A stretch of 64,000 bases of DNA from Chytridium lagenaria. Its lineage: Eukaryota > Chytridiomycota > Chytridiomycetes > Chytridiales > Chytridiaceae. The position numbers and the translations under genes are program-made. The stretch is from assembly GCA_025449115.1 (NCBI GenBank), contig JAHLKC010000005.1, positions 248,001-312,000 of the forward strand, read 5' to 3'. Under the pieces are notes generated by a model. The model was not told the origin of the DNA, ran no database searches, and saw only the letters and a list, made by a program, of their open reading frames with translations. How positions within the stretch are numbered: position 1 is the stretch's first letter; every line of letters begins with the position of its first letter. Shown one piece after another: positions 46,425 to 58,501 of the stretch.

Positions 46425-49193
46425 ATGTGGAGTGCTGTCACTTCCATCATCAACGGTGTAAGGCAACCATATTTGCAGCCATCCACCGACGACATTGATG
46501 CCTCCCAAAGTCCCGAAGACGACTATACCGCAGGTCGATCCCTATACGAAGCTGGCAACTATACAAAAGCAACTCTCTATCTCACTCGAGCATCCCAACA
46601 TGGTCATGCGGAAGCCATGAAGGTAACCTCATTCTCCCATACCAGCCTTAACCCCTTCTCGTTCACAGTACCTCGCCCTCTGTTACGACACCGACAAACT
46701 CAACGACGCCACCACCAAAACCAAATGGGAATCTCAACGCACCCATCTCCTCAACGATCCTGAAGGCATGTGCGCTCACGCCACACCCTTAGAGCAGCCG
46801 GTGATCACATTGAAGCTATCGTATGGTTCCGCCAAAGCCGCTACAGCCGGTAACCCTGAAAGCATGCATCAACTCGGCGTTTATCTTCGGAAAGTCGGTG
46901 AAGGCGATGAAGCCATGACGTGGTTCGAGTCGGCTGCTGAAGCGGGTTATGCGCTTTCGGAAATGGCGCTGGCGGAGGGTTATGAACAGGGTATTGGGGT
47001 GAGAGGAATGCAGAGTTGCGAGTGTTTGGAGGCAAAAGATCTTTGAAAGGGAAAAGGAAGCGCAGAAGACGAAAATCGAAGCGTTGCTTGCTATGGATGC
47101 CGCTGCATCAAAGGAAACTTCAGATGAAGCCTCTACTTCTGATCATCAAAACCCCAACACACCAACCACACCAACACTCCCAAACGCATCTCCACTCCTC
47201 CGAGGACCCGATCCACTCGCAAAAGACTACAAGGAAGCGCTTCGACTCCTCGAATGGGGATCATGGGTTAAAAGCCATTAAAATGCTTGACCGTCTCGCC
47301 TCCCAAAACCACGCTCCCTCCAACTCCTACCTCGATCCCTCCACAACCTCCCTCAAAAAACCCAACCGGCATGCTTTACATGTGCGCCCATTTCGGCAGA
47401 AACCCGTAAAGACGACCCCATGCCTCCTTTGCATGGTACACCCTCCGCCATGGCACGAGCAAGTAAAAGCGCAGCAATCCCACACCCCTCAACCTACCAA
47501 CATCCTCAACGGGGTCTTCTCTCCTCCTCTCTGTTCCGTTGACGATTCCACCGGAACTTGAGGAGACGATTGCAAGTGTTATACCGCAAGTGGTGGAACG
47601 GAAAAAGGCGGGGATGGTGGAGAAAGAGTTTAGGGAGTGTTTGGGGAATTTGGAGTGGGGGGTTTGGGGGAAGGCGTTTATGGGGTTGGAGAAGTTGGCG
47701 GAACAGGGACATGGGTTGGCGATGGTTTATTTGGATGCGGAGAGGTCGCCGATGAAGAATCCTTCGGGGATGTTGCATTTAGCGGAACGAATGGAGAAGA
47801 AGGCGGCGTTTATTGAAGGAGGTTTGAAGGATTCGTGAGGAAGTGGATTAGGTGAAGGTGAAGACGGTGAGGTGAAGAGAGTAAGGAGCAGAGTGAAGCG
47901 AACTTGTTGAAAATCCAAGCGCGAAAATGGAGACAACGAGCGGAAGAAGCTGGAAAACGACTTTCTGTCACATCCTTTTTTGGATCCGAACAATCCTTTA
48001 CCCACCACATCCGATTCACCATCCACACCGCGCGCCTCCATCTCCTTCCCCTCCTTCGCATCCACTTCCGCAGCGTCACCACCCACCCTCGACGCCCAAT
48101 ACAAGACTGCTCTTTCCCACATAGCCTGGGGTACCTACGACAAAGGCATCGACATCCTCCTCGACATCTCCCCCACCCACCCCGCATCCAAAACCTACCT
48201 CTCCCCAACCATCAGTCCATTAAAAGATCCAGCCGCCATGTACGTGATGGGGTGTCGTCTGGAACCCCATGAAGACGCTGCAGGGTGGCATCGACGCGCA
48301 TCGGAAGCGGGGAACCATCGATCCATGGTTCGACTTGGGAGGATGTTGAAGGAGGGTGTTGTGGGGAAAGGTGGGGTGCAGGATTTGTGGCAGGCTGTGG
48401 CGTGGTTTACGAAAAGTTGGGATGTTGGAGGGAATGCGGAGGCGGCTTATGAGATGGCGGTGGCTTATGCGAAGGGGGTGGAGGTTGAGGAGGAGGTTGG
48501 GAAGAGGGTGTCAAAGGCTGGGAATGTGAAAGATGGGAAGGGGTTGATTGATTTGGAGAATGTGGGGATTGCGCCTTTGGTTGTTGTTGAGGAGATTTGA
48601 ATGCGGTGCCGTCTCTCAATACCATGAGCGAGGCTGATAAACGACTGAGTGCTCTCAGTCTTATAGACCAAGCATCATCAGATTCCACCGAGACTGTCAC
48701 CCCATCCGGTATCCTTGAACCTAAACGCCTCAGCCATACCGAACCACACCATTCGGTCGGAAACGAATCAACAACTCTCCCTTCCGACACCTCATCCCCC
48801 CAACCTCCCTTGCACCTCTGAAACGCAAAAAAAGAAATCGTCGTCAAACAAGATGACCTGAAATCCCTTGAATGGGCCAAAAAAGGGCGCAACCCGAGAT
48901 CACGCTGGTTGTTCAATCTGGTGGGTGAAATGTTAGGGAAGGCCGGGGGGTTGTGAAGAATGAAGCGGCGGCTGTTCAGGTGAGTCTTTGAAGTTTTACG
49001 TATATTAATTTTGTTTTATTAGCCAATTTAAAGCGCGGCGACGCTTGGAGATGCTGTGGCCATGTTTAATTATGGGACGGCACTTTTGCATGGGATCGGT
49101 GTGGATGCGGATGAAACTATGGCATTGTTATGGCTTACTCGGGCTACGAATGCGTCAAAGGAGGCGGCGCAGGTGAAGAGTGTCGCGAAATGA
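46425..49193 (+). CDS. Sel1-like repeat protein, copy 1 (several frame breaks)
   Basis: The ATG at 46425 (MWSAVTSIINGVRQ) is followed by alternating helical repeats of the Sel1/TPR type: AGRSLYEAGNYTKATLYLTR, AIVWFRKAATAGNPESMHQL, EAMTWFESAAEAGYALSEMA, AFMGLEKLAEQGHGLAMVYL, DAAGWHRRASEAGNHRSMVR, WFTKSWDVGGNAEAAYEMAV, and at the end FKRAATLGDAVAMFNYGTAL. The Ala-x-x-Gly pattern and 36-44 residue spacing fit Sel1 repeats, which form solenoid scaffolds. One intron is clear (about 46624-46671) and another near 48980-49030. At least six one-base shifts break the frame (for example near 46785, 47010, 47265 and 47835). The 3' two thirds is duplicated at 54229-55960. A scaffold or adaptor role is inferred from the family. 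Confidence 0.65.
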
Positions 49194-50390
49194 CGCCATT
49201 CATAAATTTAAACGCGTATAGTACGCGCTTGTATTATAAAATCAATTGAAAATCGTTTATTGATTTCAGGGCAGCAAGCCCTTGGTTGCTCAATTATCTG
49301 CCTCTCTTGAAAGCATCTACCACTATACCCCATCGAGTCCGTCATGTCGTGAACTCGGGCCAAAATAGACGGGCCAATTTGTGCGTGTTTGAGACTTCGC
49401 CAAAAAAAAAAAAAAACAAACAATTCTGTTGCACTGTGGATTCCAAAAACAACAATTCTGTTATGTGCACTGTGGATTCAAGTTGTTTTTGAAAAAAGAG
49501 GTCCAACGCTGGAATCGCAAGTCTCATCGCATCCTCACCGTCTCTCAACATCCATCCGTCTTTCAGCAATGTCCTTAACTTCCATCAAGAAACTCTTTTG
49601 GAAGGTAAACCCCTCCCAAATCTTCTCTTAAAGATCCTATAGAAAAAGACCCCTCCCCATCTCAAGTCCCCATCATCGCACCTCCCACGTTCGACAGATA
49701 CAGATATCAGGCCATCACCGCTTATTACCGAGAACAGTTCAGAGGTCTCACTTTACACAATATCTTCAACCCAAGGTCTACAAGAGATTTGATGCCATTC
49801 AGTCGGTGTAAGGTGGGGGAATCTTTTGTTGGTGTTATACTAACGTTGGATAGGCGGACGCAACTCACACCGTCAAAGAAGCGTTGGAACCTGTCATCCC
49901 CGTGAGACCACTCATTTGTGATATGTTTGATGACGATGACACTTGTTCCGAATCATTCGACCCTCCTCCAAAACTTGATCCCTCACACCGTCAATACCGC
50001 GTTGCACTCAATTTGGGATCAATCAACTCCACCTCCTTTTCGTCAACCGAAACCGCTTTACTGAAGTCTGATCCCTCACACCGTCAATACCGCGTTGCAT
50101 TGCGTCAAAAACCCTCACCTCCCTCACATCCAATCACCGGCATTTCGGGAGTCAACTCCACGTCCTCTCCATCAGCCGAAACCGCTTTTATGAAACCTAA
50201 TCCCACACACCGTCAATACCGCGTTGCACTCAATTTGGGATCTATCAACTCCACCTCCTCTTCATCAACCGAAACCGCCTTTCCAAATTCTGATCCCTCA
50301 CACCGTCAATACCGCGTTACATTACGTCAAAAACCAACATCTTCTTCTATCCCAATATCGGGAATCAACTCCACGCCTACTCCATCAGCC
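47465..50390. repeat. Segmental duplication, copy 1
   Basis: Nearly identical (by eye above 95% over most of its length) to 54229-57045, same orientation. It covers the 3' part of the Sel1 gene and most of the repeat-peptide gene. Differences are mainly one-base gains or losses and one missing peptide-repeat unit. Confidence 0.9.
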
Positions 50391-50465
50391 GAAAACTCTT
50401 TGAAAACGGGTCCTGCATCACACCGTCAGTATCGCGTCATGTTACGTCCAAAACCCCTCCCCTGA
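49569..50465 (+). CDS. Repeat protein with HRQYRV motifs, copy 1
   Basis: The ATG at 49569 (MSLTSIKKLFWK) is followed by an intron at about 49605-49632. Exon 2 encodes PPTFDRYRYQAITAYYREQF and FRGLTLHNIF. After a second intron (about 49807-49855) comes KEALEPVIPVRPLICDMFDD with an acidic patch. The rest consists of five repeats of about 30-38 residues, each with a core of DPSHRQYRVAL (also NPTHRQYRVAL, DPSHRQYRVTL) and a linker of the type SINSTSSSSTETAF. It stops at 50465. No signal peptide. The exact reuse of H-R-Q-Y-R-V suggests a short binding or processing motif. No family recognised; copy 2 is at 56308-57120. Confidence 0.65.
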
Positions 50466-50595
50466 TATAAACATCATTGTTTTTGTAAATAAATTGTACA
50501 AGAGTTGTAAAGCACATGCTTTTATATAGTCAACAGATAGACTCTGTAAATGAAAATGGTAATGTATATCATATATAAAGAATAACGGATATTTC

Positions 50596-51570
50596 TTAAT
50601 AACTCTGATAATCACCACCACCACCACCACTGCTGGCATCAAATCCACCAGACCCAGCGTCAAATCCACCAGAAGCATCGAATGATCCACCAGAGTAATC
50701 AAATCCACTAGAAGCATCAGAGTAAGCTCCTCCAGACCCATCATCTAGATAATCGGTATCCTCTTCATAGACAGTCTCCTCCTGGCCATGGACATTCACA
50801 ATGACGCGAACTCTTAACGGTCTACCATTACGACCGACATGGCCACTGTGCAGAGGCCGGTGACGAGGGATGTGACGAGCGCCGTGGGCATGTTGAACAT
50901 GATGGACACGTGGAGTGTTGGGGTAATGATGTTGTTGATGATAGACAGGATTGTAGGGTTGACGGTATGTGACGGGTTGAACAAGACTGTTTCCCATTTG
51001 GTTGAGAGCGTTGGAGAATTGTTGGAGAGCAGATTGATGACGGTAGGGTTGATGCATGGGTTGAACGACTCTGTGGACGGGTTGAGCGTACACTTAAAAA
51101 AGAGAGATGGTTAGTGTGTGGAAAGGGGTGGATGACGTGGAGTACTCTTGAATAGAAAAAGTGAAAAGAGTTTTCTCATTACCTGGTGCTTGAACCATCA
51201 TGGGACGAGGAGCGTATGCAACAGGTTGTTGGATGTACTGGATGGGTTGTTGTTGTTGCTGTTGTTGAGGGGCAGCAACATACTGGATGGGTTGTTGTTG
51301 TTGCTGTTGTTGTTGTTGTTGAATGGGAGGAGGGTTGACAGCGTATTGCTGTTGAATGGGTTGTTGAGGTGAGGCATAATTAGGAGATGGCTTTGGAGGA
51401 GGTGTAGGTGGTGGTGGTGTTGCATGCCCAGCACTAGTAGTAGAGGTGACGTATGCATGATGTGGTTGTTGAGTAGGAGTACTACTAATAGGAGTACTAC
51501 TAATAGGAGGAGCAGCAGGTGGAATGTAGTAGTAAAGAGGCTGTTGAGGCCTAATCACAGTCGTGTACAT
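50596..51570 (-). CDS. Q/P/H-rich low-complexity (prion-like) protein
   Basis: The ATG at 51570 starts MYTTVIRPQQPLYYYIPPAA. Exon 1 (to about 51182) is rich in Pro, Gln, Ser and Thr with two poly-Gln runs (nine to ten Gln) around IQYVAAP and IQYIQQP. An intron (51181-51094) leads to exon 2: Gln/His/Tyr-rich (HQQHHYPNTPRVHHVQHAHG), a short ordered piece RPLRVRVIVNVHGQEETVYE, and a Gly/Ser/Asp tail with repeated GGFDASSG units ending YQSY. No signal peptide, no enzyme motif. The composition is that of aggregation-prone or phase-separating proteins. It lies between parts of the duplicated block but is absent from copy 2 of that block. Confidence 0.6.
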
Positions 51571-52177
51571 GATTTATATATATATACTATTTGAGTGAGT
51601 GAGTGATGAGAGTAGTGTGTGAATAACTAACTATTTATAATAAATGTAAATAGTATATGTATTCATGTCATATTATATATATTAGTATATATGACCGTTT
51701 ATCATGGTTAAATATTTATTTATTGAATAATAAATAAATGGATGAAATAAAATAAAATGTCATTTCATTCATGGATGTAAAATGGATGTTGTATCACCCT
51801 ATATATATTATGTGTTACTTGATTCCAAAACAAGAAGCTTTGATTATATGTACAACCATCATCTCGTTCGTTGGCTTGACGCTTGTTATTTAAATATGAG
51901 GTACATATGTATACTATTATGATAATGATATAACTATTTTTATATTAACCGATACATATAATAAAGACATGTAACAAATTAATGCAGTAGTGTATTTACA
52001 TAGTATTAGATATTTTATTTATTGATTTGTTTACATTTATATATTTCACAATACATACTATTGATATTGATTTGACTATGAGACCATTTATATACTTCAC
52101 AATAATACATACTATTGACTTGACTATGAGACCAACAACCCCATATTCATATCATTATCATCCACTCCACACTTCTT
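51571..52177. other. AT-rich intergenic
   Basis: Upstream region of the Q/P/H-rich gene with TATATATA stretches near 51576-51585 and 51675-51690. From about 52030 on, short repeats (ACTATTGACTTGACTATGAG) are shared with 57112-57130 and 63590-63605. No gene. Confidence 0.5.
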
Positions 52178-52834
52178 TTAATCCCACGACCCTCCTGCAC
52201 ACGCTGAACTACTACTAGTGCTGTAATCATGGGATGAGCTCGAGTAATCAGACGTGGACGTTGTGTAGTTGTTGTCTGACGTCCATGAATCATTGTTATG
52301 CGTGCTCCAGTTGTGTTGGGGCCGGGTGTATTCGTGGGTGTTGTTATGCGTGGATGACGTGGGAATCATCTTGAGACGGCGACGATGACGACGACGTGTG
52401 ATCGCAACTGCTACCAGTAAGAATAACCTTTGAAAGAGTCAGTAAAAAAACACCAATCATTTCATATCTAAAAAAAAACACTCACCCTATTGTTATTCTG
52501 CCCCACAGTATTCAAAGGCCTCGAGGTTTGCTGAGACCGCGCATTGTAGGAAGGTTGGATAGGCTTTTTAACGTCTTTGGAAGGTGGATGGGTTTTTTAA
52601 ACGTCTTTGGAGGGTTGGATGGGTTTTTTAACGTCATTGGAGGGTTGGATGGGTTTTTTAACGTCATTGGAGGTTTAGGCGGGTTGTCGGTGGTGGTGGT
52701 GGGTTGAGTGATCTTGCTCTTTTTCTATTAGACGGTGGAAGGTGAGTGTCTTTGGTTTTTTTAGGGGAAAAGGTACGCCAATGTGGGGAGGATAAACTTA
52801 CTTTGAACAAGTTCTGGATGGAGAATGTGGACAT
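52178..52834 (-). CDS. Small Ser/Asp/His-rich protein with KKPIQPS repeats, copy 1
   Basis: The ATG at 52834 (MSTFSIQNLFK) is followed by intron 1 to about 52730. Exon 2 encodes Thr/Pro-rich sequence and about four repeats of a 27-28 bp unit giving DVKKPIQPS-like peptides (52550-52680), then SQQTSRPLNTVGQNNN. After intron 2 (about 52490-52430) the last exon encodes CDHTSSSSPSQDD, then HNNTHEYTRPQHNW, SDNNYTTSTSDYSSSSHDYS and ends CAGGSWD. One repeat unit is a base longer and one shift near 52360 breaks the last exon. Other copies occur at 57180-57658 and 63602-64000, and a remnant at 53130-53240. Function unknown; the protein is disordered by composition. Confidence 0.5.
52548..52680. repeat. 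27-28 bp tandem repeats
   Basis: GGTTGGATGGGTTTTTTAAC followed by GTCWTTGGAG occurs four times in a row with small changes. Copy 2 of the gene (57520) keeps only a single partial unit, so unit number varies. Confidence 0.75.
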
Positions 52835-53848
52835 GTTTTTTTGAGAAGAGGGTGTTGATTTGCTTTGCTCTGGGACTAATAAAGGTAGGCTGTTGTTTGG
52901 GATGATGGAGAATAAACCTCCCCCATCATTCCTTTTTATTCTACACTCTCCTACTTTGACGCACATCCACATAAATTAATTACTTGCACGTTCTTCAAGT
53001 TCAACGTTGAAGGCTCTCATATGCCCAGTGAGGGAAATTGTCGAAAGGTTCGACTCTATTAGAAATTGTCAGATTCGGTCAGTTGTGTTGTGGATGGCAA
53101 CTGGTATCATCAATACACTAAAAAAACAAACAAATCAGTACAAACCCATCATATCCATCAAACACTCACCCCAATTATTATTGTGGCTTAAAGTATTGGA
53201 AGACCTTAAAGTTTGCAGAGACCGCGAAATGGTTTGACGCACATCCACTGTATTTGTTAAGTTGCACGTTTTCTAAAGTTCACACCTTGGCGGCATAGCC
53301 CTATCATCTCATTTTCCCATTAAGGGAGATTGTTGAAAGGTCCGGCCACTCTCCAAGTTTGACGTTTGAACAGCTCAAGGTTCGACTCTATTTGAAATTG
53401 TCAGCTAGTTTTGGTTCTAAGCCTGAGGTGATCAGGCGAGATTCATTGATCAATCGATGGTTGTTAAACAAAAGTGTCGGACTACACAAGGCACTCCATG
53501 TGTGCGTGGACAATATGTTTTGATTAATGAAACTTTGCAAATGAATAGAGTTGATCTTTATTGGGGACGTGATTTCAATGCTTACACAAACACAAGCTTG
53601 TAAACGTCAACACAACAGTAGGACGCATATTTTGATCATATTGCAAGTACCGGAGGAAAGAAAGCATGAGAAAGAAAATATAGAAAGCCAAAAAAAAGAA
53701 AAACACTTTCTTACAAAAAAAACCGTCAACACATTTTATTTTTTCGCAAGGCAACAAAAAGCGGGCAAAGAAATACATAATGCTTAAAAAGTAAGGATAC
53801 TACCAAGTGCAAAAAAAGACAAAAAACCCAACATTCATCCCATCCAAA
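52835..53848. other. Intergenic with decayed copies of the neighbouring gene
   Basis: The upstream sequence of the small Ser/Asp/His gene (TTTGACGCACATCCAC and GGGAAATTGTCGAAAGGTTC) appears at 52955-53050 and again in altered form at 53228-53345. Between them 53130-53240 resembles the end of that gene's second exon. The rest (53400-53800) has no gene. Confidence 0.5.
53130..53240 (-). pseudogene. Remnant of the small Ser/Asp/His-rich gene
   Basis: Plus-strand CACTCACCC, then ATTATTGTGG, then GCAGAGACCGCG mirrors the intron/exon-2 border of the intact copy (CACTCACCC, ATTCTGCCCC, GCTGAGACCGCG). No start exon is attached, and the gene's promoter-like block follows directly at 53230. Confidence 0.5.
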
Positions 53849-54142
<294 letters not shown>

Positions 54143-54228
54143 CTAATAATATGGTTGACGATTGGATAAATTTTTGCAAGTGGCATATTTCATGACGGTT
54201 TTCGAGAGAGACGCATGGGGTGATGGAG

Positions 54229-55960
54229 AAAAGCGCAGCAATCCCCACCCCTCAACCTATCACCAAGCATCCCTCAACGGGGTCTTCTTCCTCCTCTCTG
54301 TTTCCGTTGACGATTCCACCGGAACTTGAGGAGACGATTGCAAGTGTTATACGGAAGTGGCGGAACGGAAAGGCGGGGATGGTGGAGAAAGAGTTTAGGG
54401 AGTGTTTGGGGAATTTGGAGTGGGGGGTTTGGGGGAAGGCGTTTATGGGGTTGGAGAAGTTGGCGGAACAGGGACATGGGTTGGCGATGGTTTATTTGGA
54501 TGCGGAGAGGTCGCCGATGAAGAATCCTTCGGGATGTTGCATTTAGCGGAACGAATGGAGAAGAAGGCGGCGTTTATTGAAGGAGGTTTGAAGGATCGTG
54601 AGGAAGTGGTTTAGGTGAAGGTGAAGACGGTGAGGTGAAGAGAGTAAGGAGCAGAGTGAAGCGAACTTGTTGAAAATCCAAGCGCGAAAATGGAGACAAC
54701 GAGCGGAAGAAGCTGGAAAACGACTTTCTGTCACATCCTTTTTTGGATCCGAACAATCCTTACCCACCACATCCGATTCACCATCCACACCGCGCGCCTC
54801 CATCTCCTTCCCCTCCTTCGCATCCACTTCCACAGCGTCACCACCCACCCTCGACGCCCAATACAAGACTGCTCTTTCCCACATAGCCTGGGGTACCTAC
54901 GACAAAGGCATCGACATCCTCCTCGACATCTCCCCCACCCACCCCGCATCCAAAACCTACCTCTCCCCAACCATCAGTCCATTAAAAGATCCAGCCGCCA
55001 TGTACGTGATGGGGTGTCGTCTGGAACCCCATGAAGACGCTGCAGGGTGGCATCGACGCGCATCGGAAGCGGGGAACCATCGATCCATGGTTCGACTTGG
55101 GAGGATGTTGAAGGAGGGGGTTGTGGGGAAAGGTGGGGTGCAGGATTTGTGGCAGGCTGTGGCGTGGTTTACGAAAAGTTGGGATGTTGGAGGGAATGCG
55201 GAGGCGGCTTATGAGATGGCGGTGGCTTATGCGAAGGGGGTGGAGGTTGAGGAGGAGGTTGGGAAGAGGGTGTCAAAGGCTGGGAATGTGAAGATGGGAA
55301 GGGGTTGATTGATTTGGAGAATGTGGGGATTGCGCCTTTGGTTGTTGTTGAGGGAGATTTGAATGCGATGCCGTCCTCAATACCATGAGCGAGGCTGATA
55401 AACGACTGAGTGCTCTCAGTCTTATAGACCAAGCATCATCAGATTCCACCGAGACTGTCACCCCATCCGGTACTTGAACCTAAACGCCTCAGCCATACCG
55501 AAAGCACATTCGGTCGGAAACGAATCAACAACTCTCCCTTCCGACACCTCATCCCCCCCAACCTCCCTTGCACCTCTGAAACGCAAAAAAAAGAAAATCG
55601 TCGTCAAACAAGATGACCTGAAATCCCTTGAATGGGCCAAAAAGGGCGCAACCCGAGATCACGCTGGTTGTATCAATCTGGTGGGTGAAATGTTGAGGGA
55701 AGGCGGGGGGTTGTGAAGAATGAAGCGGCGGCTGTTCAGGTGAGTCTTTGAAGTTTTACGTATATTGATTTTGTTTTATTAGCAATTTAAACGCGCGGCG
55801 ACGCTTGGAGATGCTGTGGCCATGTTTAATTATGGGACGGCACTTTTGCATGGGATCGGTGTGGATGCGGATGAAACTATGGCGTTGTTATGGCTTACTC
55901 GGGCTACGAATGCGTCAAAGGAGGCGGCGCAGGTGAAGAGTGTGGCAAATGACGCCATTC
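54229..55960 (+). pseudogene. Sel1-like repeat gene, partial copy 2
   Basis: Copy of 47465-49193 lacking the first kilobase (start exon and first repeats). It retains AFMGLEKLAEQGHGLAMVYL, DAAGWHRRASEAGNHRSMVR, WFTKSWDVGGNAEAAYEMAV and FNYGTALLHGIGVDADETMA. Its frame is also broken, at different places from copy 1 in part (for example the loss of G near 54533 and near 55292). No promoter or start exon of the parent was copied, so expression as a full protein is unlikely. Confidence 0.7.
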
Positions 55961-57045
55961 ATAAATTTAACGCGTGTATACGCGCTTGTATTATAAAATC
56001 AATTGAAAATCGTTTATTGATTTCAGGGCAGCAAGCCCTTGGTTGCTCAATTATCTGCCTCTCTTGAAAGCATTCTACCACTATATATGCGTCATCGAGT
56101 CCGTGATGTCGTGAACTCGGGCCAAAACAGACGGGCCAATTTGTGCGTGTTTGAGACTTTGTCCACAAACAATTCTGTTGCACTGTGGATTCCAAAAACA
56201 ACAATTCTGTTATGTGCACTGTGGATTCAAGTTGTGTTTTGAAAAAAGCCTGGAATCGCAAGTCTCATCGCATCCTCACCGTCTCTCAACATCCATCGTC
56301 TTCATCAATGTCCTTAACTTCCATCAAGAAACTCTTTTGGAAGGTAAACCCCCCTCCCCAAATCTTCTCTTAAAGATCCTATAGAAAAAGACCCCTCCCC
56401 CATCTCAAGACCCCATCGTCCACCTCCCACGTTCGACAGATACAGATATCAGGCCATCACCGCTTATTACCGAGAACAGTTCAGAGGTCTCACTTTACAC
56501 AATATCTTCAACCAAGGTCTACAAGAGATTTGATGCCATTCAGTCGGGTAAGGTGGGGGAATCTTTTGTTGGTGTTATACTAACGTTGGATAGCGGACGC
56601 AACTCACACCGTCAAAGAAGCGTTGGAACCTGTCATCCCCGTGAGACCACTCATTTGTGATATGTTTGATGACGATGACACTTGTTCCGAATCTTTCGAC
56701 CCCCTACAAAACCTGATCCTCACACCGTCATACCGCGTGACGTTACGTCAGAAACACTCATCTCCTTCAATTCCAATCACCGGCGATTCGGGAATCAACT
56801 CCACGTCCTCTCCATCAGCCGAAACCGCTTTTCTGAAACCTAATCCCACACACCGTCAATACCGCGTTGCACTCAATTTGGGATCTATCAACTCCACCTC
56901 CTCTTCATCAACCGAAACCGCCTTTCCAAATTCTGATCCCTCACACCGTCAATATCGCGTTACATTACGTCAAAAACCATCACCTCCTTCTATCCCAATT
57001 TCGGGAATCAACTCCACCTCTTCATCAACCGAAACTGCCTTTCAA
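54229..57045. repeat. Segmental duplication, copy 2
   Basis: Direct repeat of 47465-50390. The left border falls just upstream of the orphan histone H3 exon; the right border falls inside the repeat-peptide gene, after which AT-rich sequence related to 52020-52180 continues. The Q/P/H-rich gene present after copy 1 is missing here. Confidence 0.9.
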
Positions 57046-57120
57046 ACAGCATATAGATACATAGATATTTATTATTTACTTACATATATTTATATACATA
57101 CTTCACACTACTACTATTGA
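56308..57120 (+). pseudogene. Repeat protein with HRQYRV motifs, copy 2 (shortened)
   Basis: Same start (MSLTSIKKLFWK) and same introns as copy 1. The first two motif units are fused and damaged (PSYRVTL in place of SHRQYRVAL), and two further units (NPTHRQYRVAL, DPSHRQYRVTL) are intact. The frame then runs out of homology at about 57045 into AT-rich DNA and ends at 57120 with a Tyr/Ile-rich tail. A one-base loss near 56515 affects exon 2. Probably non-functional or a truncated version. Confidence 0.6.
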
Positions 57121-57179
57121 CTTGACTATGAGACCAACAACCATATTCATATTATTATCATCCATTCCACAATTCTTTT

Positions 57180-57658
57180 AATCCCACGACCCTCCTGTAG
57201 TAGTATCACACGCTGAACTACTACTGTAATCATGGGATGAGCTCGAGTAATCAGACGTGGACGTTGTGTAGTTGTTGTCTGACGTCCATGCATCATTGTT
57301 ATGCGTGCTTCAGATGTAGCAGTTTCGATCACACGTCGTCATCATCCACGCATAACAATACCCACGAAAATACCTCGTCCCAACAATCAGTAAGATTAAC
57401 CTTTGAAAGAGTCAGTAAAAAAAAACCAATCATTTCATATCTAAAAAAACACTCACCCAGTTGTTATTCTGCCTCACAGTCTTAGAAGACCTCAAGGCTT
57501 GCTGAGACCGTGCATTGGAGGTAGGTTGGATAGTGGTCTTGTTCTTTTTCTATTAGACGGTGGAAGGTGAGTGTCTTTGGTATTGTAGGGGAAAAGGTAC
57601 GCCAATATGGGGAGGATGTACTTACTTTGAACAAGTTCTGGATGGAGAATGTGGACAT
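57180..57658 (-). pseudogene. Small Ser/Asp/His-rich gene, copy 2 (degraded)
   Basis: The start MSTFSIQNLFK at 57658 and the first intron are kept. Exon 2 is short and lacks the KKPIQPS repeats (SQQALRSSKTVRQNNN remains). The last exon has lost part of its sequence around 57310-57390 and is out of frame relative to copy 1, although stretches of nucleotide identity continue to the stop region at 57180. Confidence 0.5.
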
Positions 57659-57897
57659 GTTTTTTTGAGAAGAGTGTGTTGACTTGCTTTGCTCTGGGAC
57701 TAAAGGTAGACGGCTGTTTGGATGATGGGGAATAAACCTCCCCCGCCATTCCTTTTTATCCTACACTCTCCAAGTTTGACGCACATCCACATTATTTATT
57801 TCGTTGCACGTCAAGCTCAACATTGAAGGTACAGCCGCTCTCATATTATGCCCAGTGAGGGAAATTGTCGAAAGGTTCGACTCTCTCCGAAATTGTG

Positions 57898-57964
57898 ACT
57901 ATAATGTTGACGATTCAGCTATGGGAAATAAGCGGGACTCACTGGGGGCAGTAAGTCTAAAGCC
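57898..57964. repeat. 67-bp direct repeat, left unit
   Basis: Begins CTATAATGTTGACGATTCAG, includes GGGAAATAAGCGGGACT and ends GCAGTAAGTCTAAAGCC. Matches 58345-58411 apart from a few bases. Confidence 0.85.
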
Positions 57965-58254
57965 CGACCATACCGGCTGAACCTGGGGCTGAAAGTCACA
58001 GTGTGGTGTGTAACAGAGAAAATATTGAAAATAAATAAAATGAAAATAAATAATTTAAACGATATATAATATGGTGAAAATAAGGGAAGACGGTGTGGGC
58101 ACGTAAAATGTATTAAGTAGGTTGCGTAGAATAATAGAGGAGGTCAGGAGGGGTGGGTGACGGAAAACGACGAGAGGAGGACTGCACTGAAGATGTGATG
58201 GAAGAAAATGGGCAATCTGCCCATATTCCCATCTCCCATATTCCCATCTCCGCC

Positions 58255-58310
58255 GACTTCAATGCTTCACAGTGTCCGAACTAGTCCGGACGCTGTGTAA
58301 TATTGAAGTC
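58255..58310. repeat. 56-bp imperfect palindrome
   Basis: GACTTCAAT at the left pairs with ATTGAAGTC at the right; inside, CACAG pairs with CTGTG and GTCCG with CGGAC around a centre ACTAGT. It lies between the two 67-bp direct repeats and 190 bp from the end of the recombinase frame. Confidence 0.75.
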
Positions 58311-58344
58311 AACCTGGAATCTCAAGTCATATATTCAGATTATG

Positions 58345-58411
58345 TCTATAATGTTGACGATTCAGCTATGGGAAATAAGCGGGACTTCCAGCGAGCAGTA
58401 AGTCTAAAGCC
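58345..58411. repeat. 67-bp direct repeat, right unit
   Basis: Second copy of the unit at 57898-57964, 447 bp downstream, about 90 bp before the end of the recombinase reading frame. Confidence 0.85.
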
Positions 58412-58501
58412 AATGCTTAGGGGAAGAAAGTAGAAGAGCGCTAGTGAGCAAAAGTCCTAATGCTTATAATGATTGTTTATTGAGGTACAAAATAGAGTGT
58501 A

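Larger units (their letters stand above)
57659..58501. other. Intergenic/element flank with direct repeats and a palindrome
   Basis: It contains the upstream block of the small gene family (57770-57895), two ~67-bp direct repeats (57898-57964 and 58345-58411) and a 56-bp imperfect palindrome (58255-58310). No gene. Confidence 0.6.
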
